A DNA stretch of 64,000 nucleotides from an uncultured Clostridium sp. GTDB lineage: Bacteria > Bacillota > Clostridia > Lachnospirales > Lachnospiraceae. Both the position numbers and the translations under genes were made by a program. The first letter of the stretch is position 1. Each line of letters starts with the position of its first letter. The notes under the pieces were generated by a model. The model was not told the DNA's origin. It ran no database searches and was given only the letters and a program-made list of their open reading frames with translations. Of this stretch, positions 51,334-60,818 are shown piece by piece. The DNA lies in NCBI GenBank assembly GCA_900543885.1, contig UQTA01000001.1, positions 1 to 64,000 of the forward strand. The letters run 5' to 3'.

Positions 51334-53958
51334 TTAATCTTCCAGAGCTGCCTGAGCTGCTGCTAAACGAGCAATCGGTACACGGAATGGTGAGCAGGAT
51401 ACATAATCCAGTCCAATCTTGTGGCAGAATTCTACGGAGCTTGGATCACCGCCATGCTCGCCGCAGATGCCTACATGAAGGTCAGGACGTGTAGCCTTTC
51501 CTAACTTAATAGCCATTTCCATCAGCTTGCCTACACCGGTCTGATCCAGTTTTGCAAATGGATCATTCTCGAAGATCTTAGCATCATAGTAAGCATTTAA
51601 GAACTTGCCAGCGTCATCACGGGAGAATCCGTAAGTCATCTGGGTTAAGTCATTGGTACCGAAGCAGAAGAACTCAGCATCCTTAGCGATCTCATCAGCA
51701 GTTAAAGCTGCTCTTGGGATCTCGATCATAGTACCAACTTCATATTTCAGATCAACACCAGCTGCTGCGATCTCTGCATCAGCGGTCTCAACAACGATCT
51801 TCTTAACATACTTTAATTCCTTGGTATCGCAGATCAGAGGGATCATGATCTCTGGGCAAACGTTCCAGTCTGCATGAGCCTTCTTAACATTGATAGCTGC
51901 ACGGATAACAGCCTTTGTCTGCATCTTAGCAATCTCAGGATAGGTAACAGCCAGACGGCAGCCACGATGTCCCATCATTGGGTTGAACTCGTGAAGTGCA
52001 TCACAGATAGCCTTGATCTGTTCAACAGTCTTGCCCTGTGCGTCAGCCAGTTTCTTGATGTCCTCTTCCTCAGTCGGAACGAACTCATGAAGAGGCGGAT
52101 CCAGGAAACGAATGGTAACTGGGTTGCCTTCCAGAGCCTCATACAGCTTCTCGAAATCTCCCTGCTGTTCAGGTAAGATCTTCTCCAGAGCTGCTTCTCT
52201 TTCTTCTACTGTTTCAGAGCAGATCATCTCACGGAATGCATCGATTCTGTTGCCTTCGAAGAACATATGCTCTGTACGGCAAAGACCAATACCTTCTGCA
52301 CCAAGCTCTCTTGCCTTTGCAGCATCTCTAGGAGTATCTGCATTGGTACGAACCTGTAATCTTCTATATTTGTCAGCCCAAGCCATGATTCTGCCGAACT
52401 CACCAGCAATGGTAGCATCTACAGTTGGGATAATACCGTCGTAGATCTTACCGGTAGAACCATCGATGGACAGCCAGTCACCTTCATGGTATTCTTTTCC
52501 AGCCAGAACAAACTTCTTGTTCTCTTCATCCATAACGATCTCGGAGCAGCCGGATACACAGCATGTACCCATACCACGTGCAACTACTGCTGCATGGCTG
52601 GTCATACCACCGCGGACAGTCAGGATACCCTGAGCAGCCTTCATACCTTCAATATCTTCAGGAGAAGTTTCCAGACGAACCAGAACTACCTTCTCACCTT
52701 TTGCCTTCCAAGCCTTAGCATCTTCTGCTGTAAATACGATCTTACCGCAAGCAGCACCTGGTGAAGCAGCCAGTGCCTTAGCTACTGGTTCAGCCTTCTT
52801 AAGTGCAGCAGCATCGAACTGAGGATGAAGCAGTGTATCCAGGTTACGTGGATCGATCATCTTAACTGCTTTCTTCTCATCGATCATGCCTTCATCTACC
52901 AGATCACAAGCGATCTTTAATGCAGCCTTTGCAGTTCTCTTACCATTACGTGTCTGCAGCATGTACAGCTTTCTGTCCTCAATGGTAAACTCCATATCCT
53001 GCATATCTCTGTAATGATCTTCCAGAGTATGGCAGATACCAACGAACTGCTCATAAACTTCTGGCATAACTTCCTTTAACTGATCGATCTTCTGAGGTGT
53101 ACGTACACCGGCTACTACGTCTTCGCCCTGTGCGTTCATCAGGAACTCACCCATTAAGTGCTTTTCGCCAGTTGCTGGGTCACGGGTAAATGCAACACCA
53201 GTACCAGAGGTCTCGCCCATGTTACCAAATGCCATCATCTGTACGTTAACTGCAGTACCCCAGGAATATGGGATATCGTTGTCACGACGGTAAACATTTG
53301 CTCTTGGGTTATCCCATGAACGGAATACAGCCTTGATAGCTTCCATTAACTGATCCTTAGGATCAGTTGGGAAGTCTTTTCCGATCTTCTCTTTATATTC
53401 AGCCTTGAACTGCTCAGCCAGATCATGAAGATTTTCTGCAGTCAGCTCAACGTCCTGCTTAACACCTTTTTCAGTTTTCATCTTATCGATGAGCTCTTCA
53501 AAATATTTCTTTCCGACTTCCATAACAACATCGGAGAACATCTGGATAAATCTTCTGTAGCAGTCCCAAGCCCAACGTGGATTGCCGGACTTCTTAGCCA
53601 GAACCTCTACTACTTCTTCATTCAGACCTAAGTTCAGGATGGTATCCATCATACCAGGCATAGATGCTCTTGCACCGGAACGAACGGAAACCAGAAGTGG
53701 ATTTTCCTTATCGCCAAACTTCTTACCGGTGATTTCTTCCATCTTTCCGATATATTCCATGATCTGGCCCATGATCTCATCATTGATCTTTCTGCCATCT
53801 TCATAGTACTGTGTACAAGCTTCTGTTGTAATTGTAAATCCCTGAGGAACCGGTAAACCAAGATTTGTCATCTCAGCCAGGTTTGCACCTTTGCCTCCCA
53901 GAAGATTTCTCATGTTTGCATTGCCTTCACTGAACAAGTAAACCCACTTTGTTGCCAT
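51334..53958 (-). CDS. ppdK: Pyruvate, phosphate dikinase
   Basis: It interconverts PEP + AMP + PPi and pyruvate + ATP + Pi. It has 874 residues, with an N-terminal nucleotide-binding domain (LLGGKGANLAEMTNLGLPVP), a central phosphohistidine swivel domain (GGMTSHAAVVARGMG) and a C-terminal PEP/pyruvate barrel ending with the catalytic Cys in VGICGEHGGDP. GAGGAGG precedes the ATG. It is monocistronic. Confidence 0.97.
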   Translation of the reverse strand: MATKWVYLFSEGNANMRNLLGGKGANLAEMTNLGLPVPQGFTITTEACTQYYEDGRKINDEIMGQIMEYIGKMEEITGKKFGDKENPLLVSVRSGARASMPGMMDTILNLGLNEEVVEVLAKKSGNPRWAWDCYRRFIQMFSDVVMEVGKKYFEELIDKMKTEKGVKQDVELTAENLHDLAEQFKAEYKEKIGKDFPTDPKDQLMEAIKAVFRSWDNPRANVYRRDNDIPYSWGTAVNVQMMAFGNMGETSGTGVAFTRDPATGEKHLMGEFLMNAQGEDVVAGVRTPQKIDQLKEVMPEVYEQFVGICHTLEDHYRDMQDMEFTIEDRKLYMLQTRNGKRTAKAALKIACDLVDEGMIDEKKAVKMIDPRNLDTLLHPQFDAAALKKAEPVAKALAASPGAACGKIVFTAEDAKAWKAKGEKVVLVRLETSPEDIEGMKAAQGILTVRGGMTSHAAVVARGMGTCCVSGCSEIVMDEENKKFVLAGKEYHEGDWLSIDGSTGKIYDGIIPTVDATIAGEFGRIMAWADKYRRLQVRTNADTPRDAAKARELGAEGIGLCRTEHMFFEGNRIDAFREMICSETVEEREAALEKILPEQQGDFEKLYEALEGNPVTIRFLDPPLHEFVPTEEEDIKKLADAQGKTVEQIKAICDALHEFNPMMGHRGCRLAVTYPEIAKMQTKAVIRAAINVKKAHADWNVCPEIMIPLICDTKELKYVKKIVVETADAEIAAAGVDLKYEVGTMIEIPRAALTADEIAKDAEFFCFGTNDLTQMTYGFSRDDAGKFLNAYYDAKIFENDPFAKLDQTGVGKLMEMAIKLGKATRPDLHVGICGEHGGDPSSVEFCHKIGLDYVSCSPFRVPIARLAAAQAALED

Positions 53959-54073
53959 AAGTCTTTTCCTCCTCTGATATAGCAGCCCGTCAGATCCCTT
54001 TCACCTGCCTGCTGCCGACTTAACTTAGCTTTAAGACGGAATCAATGGTTCTTTTTGTCCGTCCAACGTGTTT

Positions 54074-54101
54074 ATTATATCACAAACTTTTTTCCAGTAA
54101 A
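54074..54101 (-). promoter_or_regulatory. ppdK promoter
   Basis: On the minus strand TTTACT, 16 nt, TATAAT; predicted start about 110 nt before the ATG. Confidence 0.6.
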
Positions 54102-54155
54102 CCCTTTTCGGGGCAAAACTTCGAAAAAATTTGTTAATTTTACTGTAAAATATAG

Positions 54156-54169
54156 TGTAAGCGCTTCCA
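54156..54169. promoter_or_regulatory. cre box (CcpA site) upstream of ppdK
   Basis: TGTAAGCGCTTCCA fits the full cre consensus TGWAARCGYTWNCW. It lies about 55 nt upstream of the ppdK -35 box, a position that would suit CcpA activation more than blocking. Confidence 0.65.
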
Positions 54170-54236
54170 CTTTCTGTCATTTTCACATATCCGTTATTCG
54201 TTCGTATTTGCGAATATGCATTATGTCCAAAAAATA

Positions 54237-54387
54237 GTTACAGTTCAGCCTTACATCTTCTTGCCCGCTTGCAGCGGACAAGAAGCCTTGGGCGTCTGCC
54301 TTATGAAGATTTAGCGCCAAAATCACTTATGAAAACAAGTTTTCAACGTGCTTTTGACCCTAAATCTTCGCAAGGCTGGACTGTAAC
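54237..54387. repeat. Nested imperfect palindrome (about 150 bp)
   Basis: GTTACAG.TCAGCCTT at the left pairs with AAGG.CTG.ACTGTAAC at the right. The left arm contains an extra segment with its own hairpin (TTCTTG...CAAGAA), and the main pairing resumes at GAAGATTTAG/CTAAATCTTC and runs to a central GAAAAC/GTTTTC. Confidence 0.7.
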
Positions 54388-54395
54388 AAAAAATA

Positions 54396-54485
54396 AAGGA
54401 TATCCTCACTCCGTCATTGCAGGCAAAAAACATGTTTTGATTCAAACATATAAATCTCCCCCTGCGCGAGCTGAAAATATCCTTT
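54396..54485. repeat. Imperfect palindrome (about 90 bp)
   Basis: AAAGGATAT at the left pairs with ATATCCTTT at the right, with further pairing through TGCAGG/CCTGCG and CATGTTTTGA near the centre. It follows the preceding palindrome after 8 nt. Confidence 0.65.
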
Positions 54486-54492
54486 GATATCT

Positions 54493-54534
54493 AAAAAAAG
54501 CAACACATCTGCGTCTGCAAAGCAGACATTTGTG
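54493..54534 (-). terminator. Terminator after the response regulator
   Basis: On the minus strand a hairpin with inner stem GTCTGC/GCAGAC is followed by GCTTTTTTT. Confidence 0.8.
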
Positions 54535-54572
54535 TACTGTATCCCTCACATTTTGCAGAATGATACAGTACT

Positions 54573-55262
54573 CTAAATTTTAAATCTATATCCAACTCCC
54601 CAGATTGTTTCAATATACTGAGGTTTTGCAGTATTAAACTCGATTTTTTCCCTGATCTTTTTAATATGCACAGTAACAGTGGCAATATCTCCTATGGATT
54701 CCATATCCCAGATCTTGGAAAACAGTTCCTCTTTTGTAAATACATGGTTGGGATTCTGTGCCAGAAAAGACAGAAGATCAAATTCCTTGGTCGTAAAGGT
54801 CTTTTCTTCACCATTTACCCACACTCTTCTGGCCGTTTTATCGATTTTAAGCCCACGGATCTCGATGATCTCATTTGCCGGCTGGCCGCTTCCTACCAGG
54901 CGCTCATATCTTGCCATATGTGCCTTTACCCGGGCTACCATTTCACTTGGACTAAATGGCTTTGTAATGTAGTCATCAGCTCCCAGTCCCAGCCCCCGGA
55001 TCTTGTCGATATCTTCTTTCTTTGCAGAGACCATAATGATAGGGGTATTTTTCACCTCACGGACCCGGCGGCAGATCTCAAAACCGTCTGTTCCCGGAAG
55101 CATCAGATCCAGGATCAGCAGGTCATATTCCTCTTTTAACGCCCGGTCCAAACCATCTGTTCCATTATTTTCTATCTCCACATCAAAGCCTGACAGTTCC
55201 AGATAATCTTTCTCCAGCTCTGCAATGCTTTCCTCATCCTCTACGATCAGTATTTTACTCAT
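54573..55262 (-). CDS. OmpR family response regulator
   Basis: It is 229 residues long. The receiver domain has the phosphoacceptor Asp in DLLILDLMLPGTDG and Lys in DYITKPFSP, followed by a C-terminal winged helix (FTKEELFSKIWDMESIGDIATV). The ATG overlaps the histidine kinase stop by 4 nt (ATGA), so the pair is translationally coupled. Targets unknown. Confidence 0.95.
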   Translation of the reverse strand: MSKILIVEDEESIAELEKDYLELSGFDVEIENNGTDGLDRALKEEYDLLILDLMLPGTDGFEICRRVREVKNTPIIMVSAKKEDIDKIRGLGLGADDYITKPFSPSEMVARVKAHMARYERLVGSGQPANEIIEIRGLKIDKTARRVWVNGEEKTFTTKEFDLLSFLAQNPNHVFTKEELFSKIWDMESIGDIATVTVHIKKIREKIEFNTAKPQYIETIWGVGYRFKI

Positions 55263-56755
55263 TCCTGCACAACCTCCTGATATTTTCTTAAAACAAAATG
55301 CACTTCTGTTCCAATCCCTTCTTTGCTGGTGGCCCAGATGCGTCCTCCATGATCTTCTATGATCTTGCGCACAATGGACAATCCAATACCGCTTCCACCC
55401 TGAGAAGAATTTCTGGAAGAATCGGTACGGTAGAACCGGTCAAAGATATTTGGCAGATCTTTGGCTGCAATACCTTTTCCATTGTCCTCGATCTCCACCT
55501 GGATAAAATCCCCGTCATCCTTAATGCGGATATTGATAATCCCCTTTTTCTTGTCCAGATATTTTACAGAATTACTTATAATATTGTTGATCACGCGTTT
55601 CATCTGTTCTGCGTCGGCAATAACGACCACATCTTCATCTACATAATTAAAATATCCCAGTTCAATTCCTCTGGCTTCCATATCCAGTCCCACTTCTTCC
55701 ACACAATCTCTGAAATACTGAGAAACATTGATCTTAGAGAAAGTATAGGGGATCTTATTGGTATCGATCTTGGAATAAAAAGTCAATTCATCGATGAGGC
55801 GATCCATATCATTGGCTTTATTATAAATGGTACGGATATATTTATCCAGCTTTTCCGGAGAAGATGCCACCCCATCCATAATGCCTTCCACATAGCCTTT
55901 GATCGCCGTAATGGGCGTTTTCAGATCATGAGAAATATTACTGATCAGCTCTTTGCTTTCTTTATCATATTGGACTTTTTCTTCCGCGCTTTCCTTTAAT
56001 CGCATGCGCATTTCTTCAAAATCCTGACACAATTGGCCGATCTCGTCATCTGCATCCACATCCAGTGTAAATTCCAGGTTACCATCACGGATCTTCTTAG
56101 TAGCTTCCTGAAGTTTATTCAGAGGACTTAAAATAGACTGATAGACCCAGAAAGTCAGGACTACACCCGCGATCAGAAGGATCATTACACCTAAAAAGAG
56201 CATTTCCTTGATCATGGACTTTACTTCCGGTACCAGGTCATCTACATTTGATATAATAAATACGCTTCCCTCTGTCTTGTCTGGAAACTGAAAATCCATC
56301 TGCTTCACCAGATGCTGGCTTTCACCGTCTAAGTAAATACCTCCTTCTAAGTCTCCCTGGAGTATATCAAATTCCGGCAGCTGCTTACACAGCTGGGCTT
56401 TATTTTCATCGTCTGTATCACCGAAATAAATGATATTAGTTCCTTTTCGCACCACCAGATAAGCATAATGCTTCTGAAGCTCTGCATTTACCTCATCTAA
56501 GTGATCTGTGTCTTCATATAACTGAGGGTCTTTATCCAGTTCTTCCCGGATCACCTGCTGTACCCGACGGGTCAGGCGGTTAAATACCTGTGTCGAGTTT
56601 CCGTTTAAAAGATCCACCTGTTCTGTCAGCCCGTACTCTTTTGTAAAAGATCGCGCCTGATGATCGCTGATAAAAAATGCAGAAGCAAAAATAAGAAGCA
56701 TGGGAACAATGGTAATGATCATAAATGCAACCGCTAAGCGGGTCTTTATTTTCAT
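55259..56755 (-). CDS. Sensor histidine kinase
   Basis: It is 498 residues long, with two membrane helices (about 8-28 and 185-208) enclosing an extracellular sensor region, a HAMP domain (about 210-260), a HisKA domain with SNISHDLKTPITAIKGYVEG, and HATPase boxes (NNIISNSVKYLD; DNGKGI; GGSGIGLSIVRKI). It signals to the response regulator encoded downstream. The kinase-first order is less common than regulator-first. GGAGGT precedes the ATG. Confidence 0.95.
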   Translation of the reverse strand: MKIKTRLAVAFMIITIVPMLLIFASAFFISDHQARSFTKEYGLTEQVDLLNGNSTQVFNRLTRRVQQVIREELDKDPQLYEDTDHLDEVNAELQKHYAYLVVRKGTNIIYFGDTDDENKAQLCKQLPEFDILQGDLEGGIYLDGESQHLVKQMDFQFPDKTEGSVFIISNVDDLVPEVKSMIKEMLFLGVMILLIAGVVLTFWVYQSILSPLNKLQEATKKIRDGNLEFTLDVDADDEIGQLCQDFEEMRMRLKESAEEKVQYDKESKELISNISHDLKTPITAIKGYVEGIMDGVASSPEKLDKYIRTIYNKANDMDRLIDELTFYSKIDTNKIPYTFSKINVSQYFRDCVEEVGLDMEARGIELGYFNYVDEDVVVIADAEQMKRVINNIISNSVKYLDKKKGIINIRIKDDGDFIQVEIEDNGKGIAAKDLPNIFDRFYRTDSSRNSSQGGSGIGLSIVRKIIEDHGGRIWATSKEGIGTEVHFVLRKYQEVVQE

Positions 56756-56935
56756 GGATGTACCTCCAATGCCTGCTGATGCAGACAGTTCATTTTAAAT
56801 AACATATAAAAATCAATACCGCCTTAGGCGGTCTTTTTCTATACCTATACAGTATAACATATTTATCCGGTCACATTTATAAAATCATTCTAAAATCAGC
56901 GAACGCGTCACCGGCGCGTTCTCGATATGCATAGC

Positions 56936-56973
56936 AAAATGCCCGCTTCCCTAATCAGGAAAACGGACATTTC
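56936..56973 (-). terminator. Terminator after glyS
   Basis: On the minus strand AAATGTCCG..TTCC pairs with GGAA..CGGGCATTT. A second small palindrome with a plus-strand T-run (CCGCCTTAGGCGG) lies near 56819-56831. Confidence 0.7.
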
Positions 56974-56992
56974 TAAATCAGCTATCAATTTA

Positions 56993-58381
56993 TTAGAACA
57001 TAAACTTGTCAGCAAAGTAATCCTTTAACTCAGCGATCGGGATACGTACCTGCTCCATGGTGTCTCTGTCGCGGACAGTTACTGCATGGTCTTCTTCGGA
57101 ATCAAAATCGTAGGTTACGCAGAATGGAGTACCGATCTCATCCTGTCTTCTGTAACGCTTACCGATATTTCCTCTGTCATCAAATTCACAGTTGAAGTAC
57201 TTGCTCAGTTCAGCGTATACCTTTTCTGCTCCTTCATTTAACTTCTTAGACAGTGGAAGAACACCTACCTTTACAGGTGCCAGTGCTGGATGGAAGTGAA
57301 GAACGGTTCTTACATCGCCTTCTCCGATCTCTTCCTCATCATATGCTGCGCACAGGAATGCTAAGGTTACACGGTCAGCACCCAGTGAAGGCTCAATTAC
57401 ATATGGAATGTATTTTTCCTTGCTCTCATCATCAAAGTAAGTCATATCCTGTCCGGATACATTCTGATGCTGAGTCAGGTCATAGTCAGTTCTGTCTGCG
57501 ATTCCCCAAAGCTCACCCCAGCCAAATGGGAACTGGAATTCCAGGTCAGTGGTAGCCTTGCTGTAGAAGCACAGTTCTTCTGGAGAATGGTCTCTTGCAC
57601 GCATTTCATCTGGCTTAATGCCTAATTTCTGCAGCCAGTCGATGCAGTACTGTTTCCAGTAAGCAAACCATTCAAGATCTGTACCTGGCTTGCAGAAGAA
57701 TTCAAGCTCCATCTGCTCAAACTCTCTGGTACGGAAAGTAAAGTTGCCAGGTGTAATCTCGTTACGGAAGGACTTACCAATCTGTCCAATACCAAACGGA
57801 ACTTTCTTTCTGGAAGTTCTCTGTACATTCTTGAAGTTTACGAAAATACCCTGAGCAGTCTCTGGACGAAGGTATACAGTATTCTTAGCATCCTCGGTTA
57901 CACCCTGGAAAGTCTTGAACATCAGGTTGAACTGACGGATATCAGTGAAATCATGAGCGCCGCAGCTTGGACAGCAGATATGCTTGTCTTCAATGTACTG
58001 CTTCATCTGTTCCTGAGACCAGCCGTCTACAGAACCTTCCATCTCAATACCATGCTCTTCATTATAGTCTTCGATCAGCTTGTCTGCACGGAAACGCTCC
58101 TTACACTGCTTACAGTCCATCAGAGGATCTGAGAAACCGCCCAGATGTCCGCTGGCTACCCATGTCTGAGAATTCATTAAGATAGCGCAGTCAACGCCTA
58201 CATTATAAGGACTCTCCTGTACAAATTTCTGCCACCATGCCTTCTTTACGTTGTTCTTCAGCTCAACGCCCAGATTGCCGTAATCCCAGGTATTTGCAAG
58301 ACCACCATAGATCTCAGAACCCGGATATACGAAACCTCTGTTTTTTGCAAGAGCTACGATTTTTTCCATTGTCTTTTCCAT
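56993..58381 (-). CDS. glyS: Glycyl-tRNA synthetase (dimeric type)
   Basis: It is a class II synthetase of 462 residues: motif 1 region GFVYPGSEIYGG, motif 2 FRNEITPGNFTFRTREFEQMEL, and motif 3 near SLGADRVTLAFL, with the C-terminal anticodon-binding domain from about 360. A four-Cys zinc knuckle (CKQC ... CCPSC) lies in the insertion. I chose ATG 58381 because GAGAGG lies upstream. No T-box fits in the 63 nt before it. Confidence 0.94.
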   Translation of the reverse strand: MEKTMEKIVALAKNRGFVYPGSEIYGGLANTWDYGNLGVELKNNVKKAWWQKFVQESPYNVGVDCAILMNSQTWVASGHLGGFSDPLMDCKQCKERFRADKLIEDYNEEHGIEMEGSVDGWSQEQMKQYIEDKHICCPSCGAHDFTDIRQFNLMFKTFQGVTEDAKNTVYLRPETAQGIFVNFKNVQRTSRKKVPFGIGQIGKSFRNEITPGNFTFRTREFEQMELEFFCKPGTDLEWFAYWKQYCIDWLQKLGIKPDEMRARDHSPEELCFYSKATTDLEFQFPFGWGELWGIADRTDYDLTQHQNVSGQDMTYFDDESKEKYIPYVIEPSLGADRVTLAFLCAAYDEEEIGEGDVRTVLHFHPALAPVKVGVLPLSKKLNEGAEKVYAELSKYFNCEFDDRGNIGKRYRRQDEIGTPFCVTYDFDSEEDHAVTVRDRDTMEQVRIPIAELKDYFADKFMF

Positions 58382-58444
58382 ATCAGTATCCTCTCTCTTT
58401 ATAAGCATTTTACAGACCAGCCATTCATCTGTAAACTGCCATTT

Positions 58445-59038
58445 TTATTCAGTTACAATTACACTTGTATGACCAGAAACTGTACTTACAAAATGTCCGT
58501 CACGGACATCACAGTTCCCGTCTGCACCTGTCAGCGCAGCCTCTGTCTGGATCAGCCCTTCTCCCTGTATGACAACAGCAAGAGAACCTGCAGCGTCCAC
58601 ACCTGCAGCCTTCAGCTCCCCGGAAAGTTCTTCCGGTGTCCCGGTTTTTATTTCCGTAAACGGCATGGTATCATCTCCTGTTTCCCTGGCAAAGTCTATC
58701 AGACTTTCACCACTGTCATAAGAAGTGATCAAAACTGCTTTTCCATTTTCCAGGCTTCCTGAAACCAGTTTCACAGGTTCTTTTTCATTCTCCGTTCCAT
58801 TGGCTTCATTATATTCCTTTATCTTTTCAGATGCAAAGTCCAAAAGTTCCTCTTTGGAATAGCTGCCGCTTTCATAATTTTCCACACTGACCCACAAAAG
58901 CGTACCGTCCTTGGCAATATAAAGACAGTTTTCTTCTGTTTCCGGTCCCTTTGTGGTTTTCGCAGATAAGCCTTCACAGCCTCCAAGCATAAGTACTGCT
59001 GCTGCCGCAACAGCCGCCGCAAGAAGTTTTTTCTTCAT
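58445..59038 (-). CDS. Lipoprotein of unknown function
   Basis: It is 197 residues long, with signal peptide and lipobox MLGGCEG, then a soluble domain without recognised motifs; acidic, with a beta-rich C-terminus. AAGGAAAAG precedes the ATG. It lies 63 nt upstream of glyS and may be co-transcribed with recO and glyS. Confidence 0.8.
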   Translation of the reverse strand: MKKKLLAAAVAAAAVLMLGGCEGLSAKTTKGPETEENCLYIAKDGTLLWVSVENYESGSYSKEELLDFASEKIKEYNEANGTENEKEPVKLVSGSLENGKAVLITSYDSGESLIDFARETGDDTMPFTEIKTGTPEELSGELKAAGVDAAGSLAVVIQGEGLIQTEAALTGADGNCDVRDGHFVSTVSGHTSVIVTE

Positions 59039-59113
59039 TTTCTTCTTTTCCTTTCAGACATATGGCATATTATATCCTTTGAATGGCATAATTTCAAGCC
59101 CTTTAGCGCATTT

Positions 59114-59788
59114 TCAACCAGTGGAGCCCATTGTTTTCCCACCTGCCAGCACTTTTAAGATTTCTAAAGACTTAAACTCATGAGGTATGTATTCGTCCAT
59201 GGCATGTTGCACTTCCTTAGAAAACTCCCTTAAAACATCTTCCTTTAAGGTAAATGTATACAAAGATCCCAAAGGCGTTGCGATCACATACTGCCACGCA
59301 TAAACACAGGATTCAGAAACTCTCCCTTCCGGCTCCTGGGTATACACACCGTTAATGACCATGGCCCGAAGTTCAAAAATACGTCGGATCAGTGGATTTG
59401 GCAAAGCTTCTTTGCTTAATGCTTTTAAAGACACATACAGCAGATTTAAAAGCTCTGTTCCATCCATGTTTTCATCAGAAAGCCAGGAAGCTATCTCCAG
59501 AAAATAGGCACCGTAACAGGCACCTTCCATATCTGCAGACAGTTCATCAAAATAATGGGAAATCTGGGCCGACTGAAGATTATAGGCGGATCTTCCCTCA
59601 TACACCTGAAAGGTTCCAAAAGAAAAAGGCCGGCTTGCCGCCATCAGGCTGCTTCCCGGTCTTCTCACACCATGAGCAAAGGCTGTTATCTTTCCTTTTT
59701 CCCGGGTCAGAAGCACCAGCCTTCTGTCATAGTCCCCGGAGGGCGCACTTAAAAGCACCATTCCTGTTACATTTAAAACATCCCGCAT
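59114..59788 (-). CDS. recO: DNA repair protein RecO
   Basis: It helps load RecA and anneal single strands in recombinational repair. The 224 residues start with an OB-fold domain (VLNVTGMVLLSAPSGDYDRRLVLLTREKG split over about 3-33; ITAFAHGVRRPGS), followed by the helical C-terminal domain. The C-terminal zinc-finger cysteines found in some RecO proteins are absent. AAAGGAGGG precedes the ATG. It is downstream of era, as in many Firmicutes. Confidence 0.92.
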   Translation of the reverse strand: MRDVLNVTGMVLLSAPSGDYDRRLVLLTREKGKITAFAHGVRRPGSSLMAASRPFSFGTFQVYEGRSAYNLQSAQISHYFDELSADMEGACYGAYFLEIASWLSDENMDGTELLNLLYVSLKALSKEALPNPLIRRIFELRAMVINGVYTQEPEGRVSESCVYAWQYVIATPLGSLYTFTLKEDVLREFSKEVQHAMDEYIPHEFKSLEILKVLAGGKTMGSTG

Positions 59789-59828
59789 GCTGCGCCCTCC
59801 TTTCTTATAGTTCTATCTATATTTTATA

Positions 59829-59860
59829 CGTTACTGTTCATGCGCTGCATGTACAGTAAC
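59829..59860. repeat. Short palindrome related to the 30.3-kb element
   Basis: GTTACTGT pairs with ACAGTAAC around TCATGCGCTGCATGT. It shares 18 bases (CTGTTCATGCGCTGCATG) with 30288-30305 and CATGTACAGTAAC with 30404-30416, as if it were the outer arms of that element joined together. Confidence 0.8.
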
Positions 59861-59862
59861 CT

Positions 59863-60774
59863 TTATACGTCCTTCTGGTCGTATCCGTAATTCTTCATAT
59901 AAAGCTCACTGTCTCTCCACTCTTTTCTTACTTTAACCCAGAGCTGAAGATTTACCTTGGTATCCATCATATTTTCAATCTCACGGCGTGCTACTGTACC
60001 GATCTTCTTTAACATGGATCCACCTTTTCCAATGATAATACCCTTGTGTGACTCACGTTCGCACACAATACTTGCCTCAATATCAATAATCCCGTTGGGA
60101 CGTTCCTTCATCTGTTCAATGACAACCGCAATTCCATGAGGGATCTCATCATCTAACAGACGCAGAGCTTTTTCCCGGATCAGTTCTGCTGCGATCTGGC
60201 GCATCGGCTGATCTGTTACTGTATCTTCATCATAAAACTGCGGTCCATATGGCAGATATTTAAAAATAAGATCTAAGAGCAGGTCCGTATTTTTCTCCTT
60301 TAAAGCAGATAATGGAACGATCTCTGCAAAATTGCACACATCTTTATAGGCTGCAATAAAAGTTAAGATCTCCTCCTGAACTTTCACAGTATCAATCTTG
60401 TTAATGACCAGGATCACAGGTGTGCTTACCTTGGAAAGCTGCTCTGCAATATGGCGCTCACCAGCACCAATAAAAGTAGACGGTTCAACCAGCCATAAAA
60501 CCACATCCACTTCTTTTAATGTGTGCTCAGCTACATTGACCATATACTCGCCCAGCTTATTTTTCGCCTTATGGATACCTGGGGTATCAAGGAAAATGAT
60601 CTGGCCTCTGTCATCTGTATAAACAGTCTGTATCCTGTTTCTGGTAGTCTGAGGCTTATCAGAGGTAATAGCGATCTTCTGACCGATCAGGTGGTTCATC
60701 AATGTGGATTTTCCAACATTTGGGCGTCCGATCAGAGTTACAAAACCTGATTTTTTCTGTTTGTTATCTTCCAT
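59863..60774 (-). CDS. era: GTPase Era
   Basis: It is essential for 16S rRNA maturation and 30S assembly. It is 303 residues long, with G1 GRPNVGKST, G2 region with TTRNRI, G3 DTPGIH, G4 NKID, G5 SAL, and a C-terminal KH domain (GIIIGKGGSMLKKIG). I chose ATG 60774 because AGGAG lies upstream. It ends 74 nt before recO. Confidence 0.96.
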   Translation of the reverse strand: MEDNKQKKSGFVTLIGRPNVGKSTLMNHLIGQKIAITSDKPQTTRNRIQTVYTDDRGQIIFLDTPGIHKAKNKLGEYMVNVAEHTLKEVDVVLWLVEPSTFIGAGERHIAEQLSKVSTPVILVINKIDTVKVQEEILTFIAAYKDVCNFAEIVPLSALKEKNTDLLLDLIFKYLPYGPQFYDEDTVTDQPMRQIAAELIREKALRLLDDEIPHGIAVVIEQMKERPNGIIDIEASIVCERESHKGIIIGKGGSMLKKIGTVARREIENMMDTKVNLQLWVKVRKEWRDSELYMKNYGYDQKDV

Positions 60775-60818
60775 TCTTTTCTCCTGTTTCATATATGTGT
60801 ACTTTTAACTTTCACGGA

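Noticed and set aside
58382..58444. Glycine T-box or riboswitch before glyS
   Set aside because: Only 63 nt separate it from the upstream gene, with no specifier stem or AGGGUGG-like T-box sequence.
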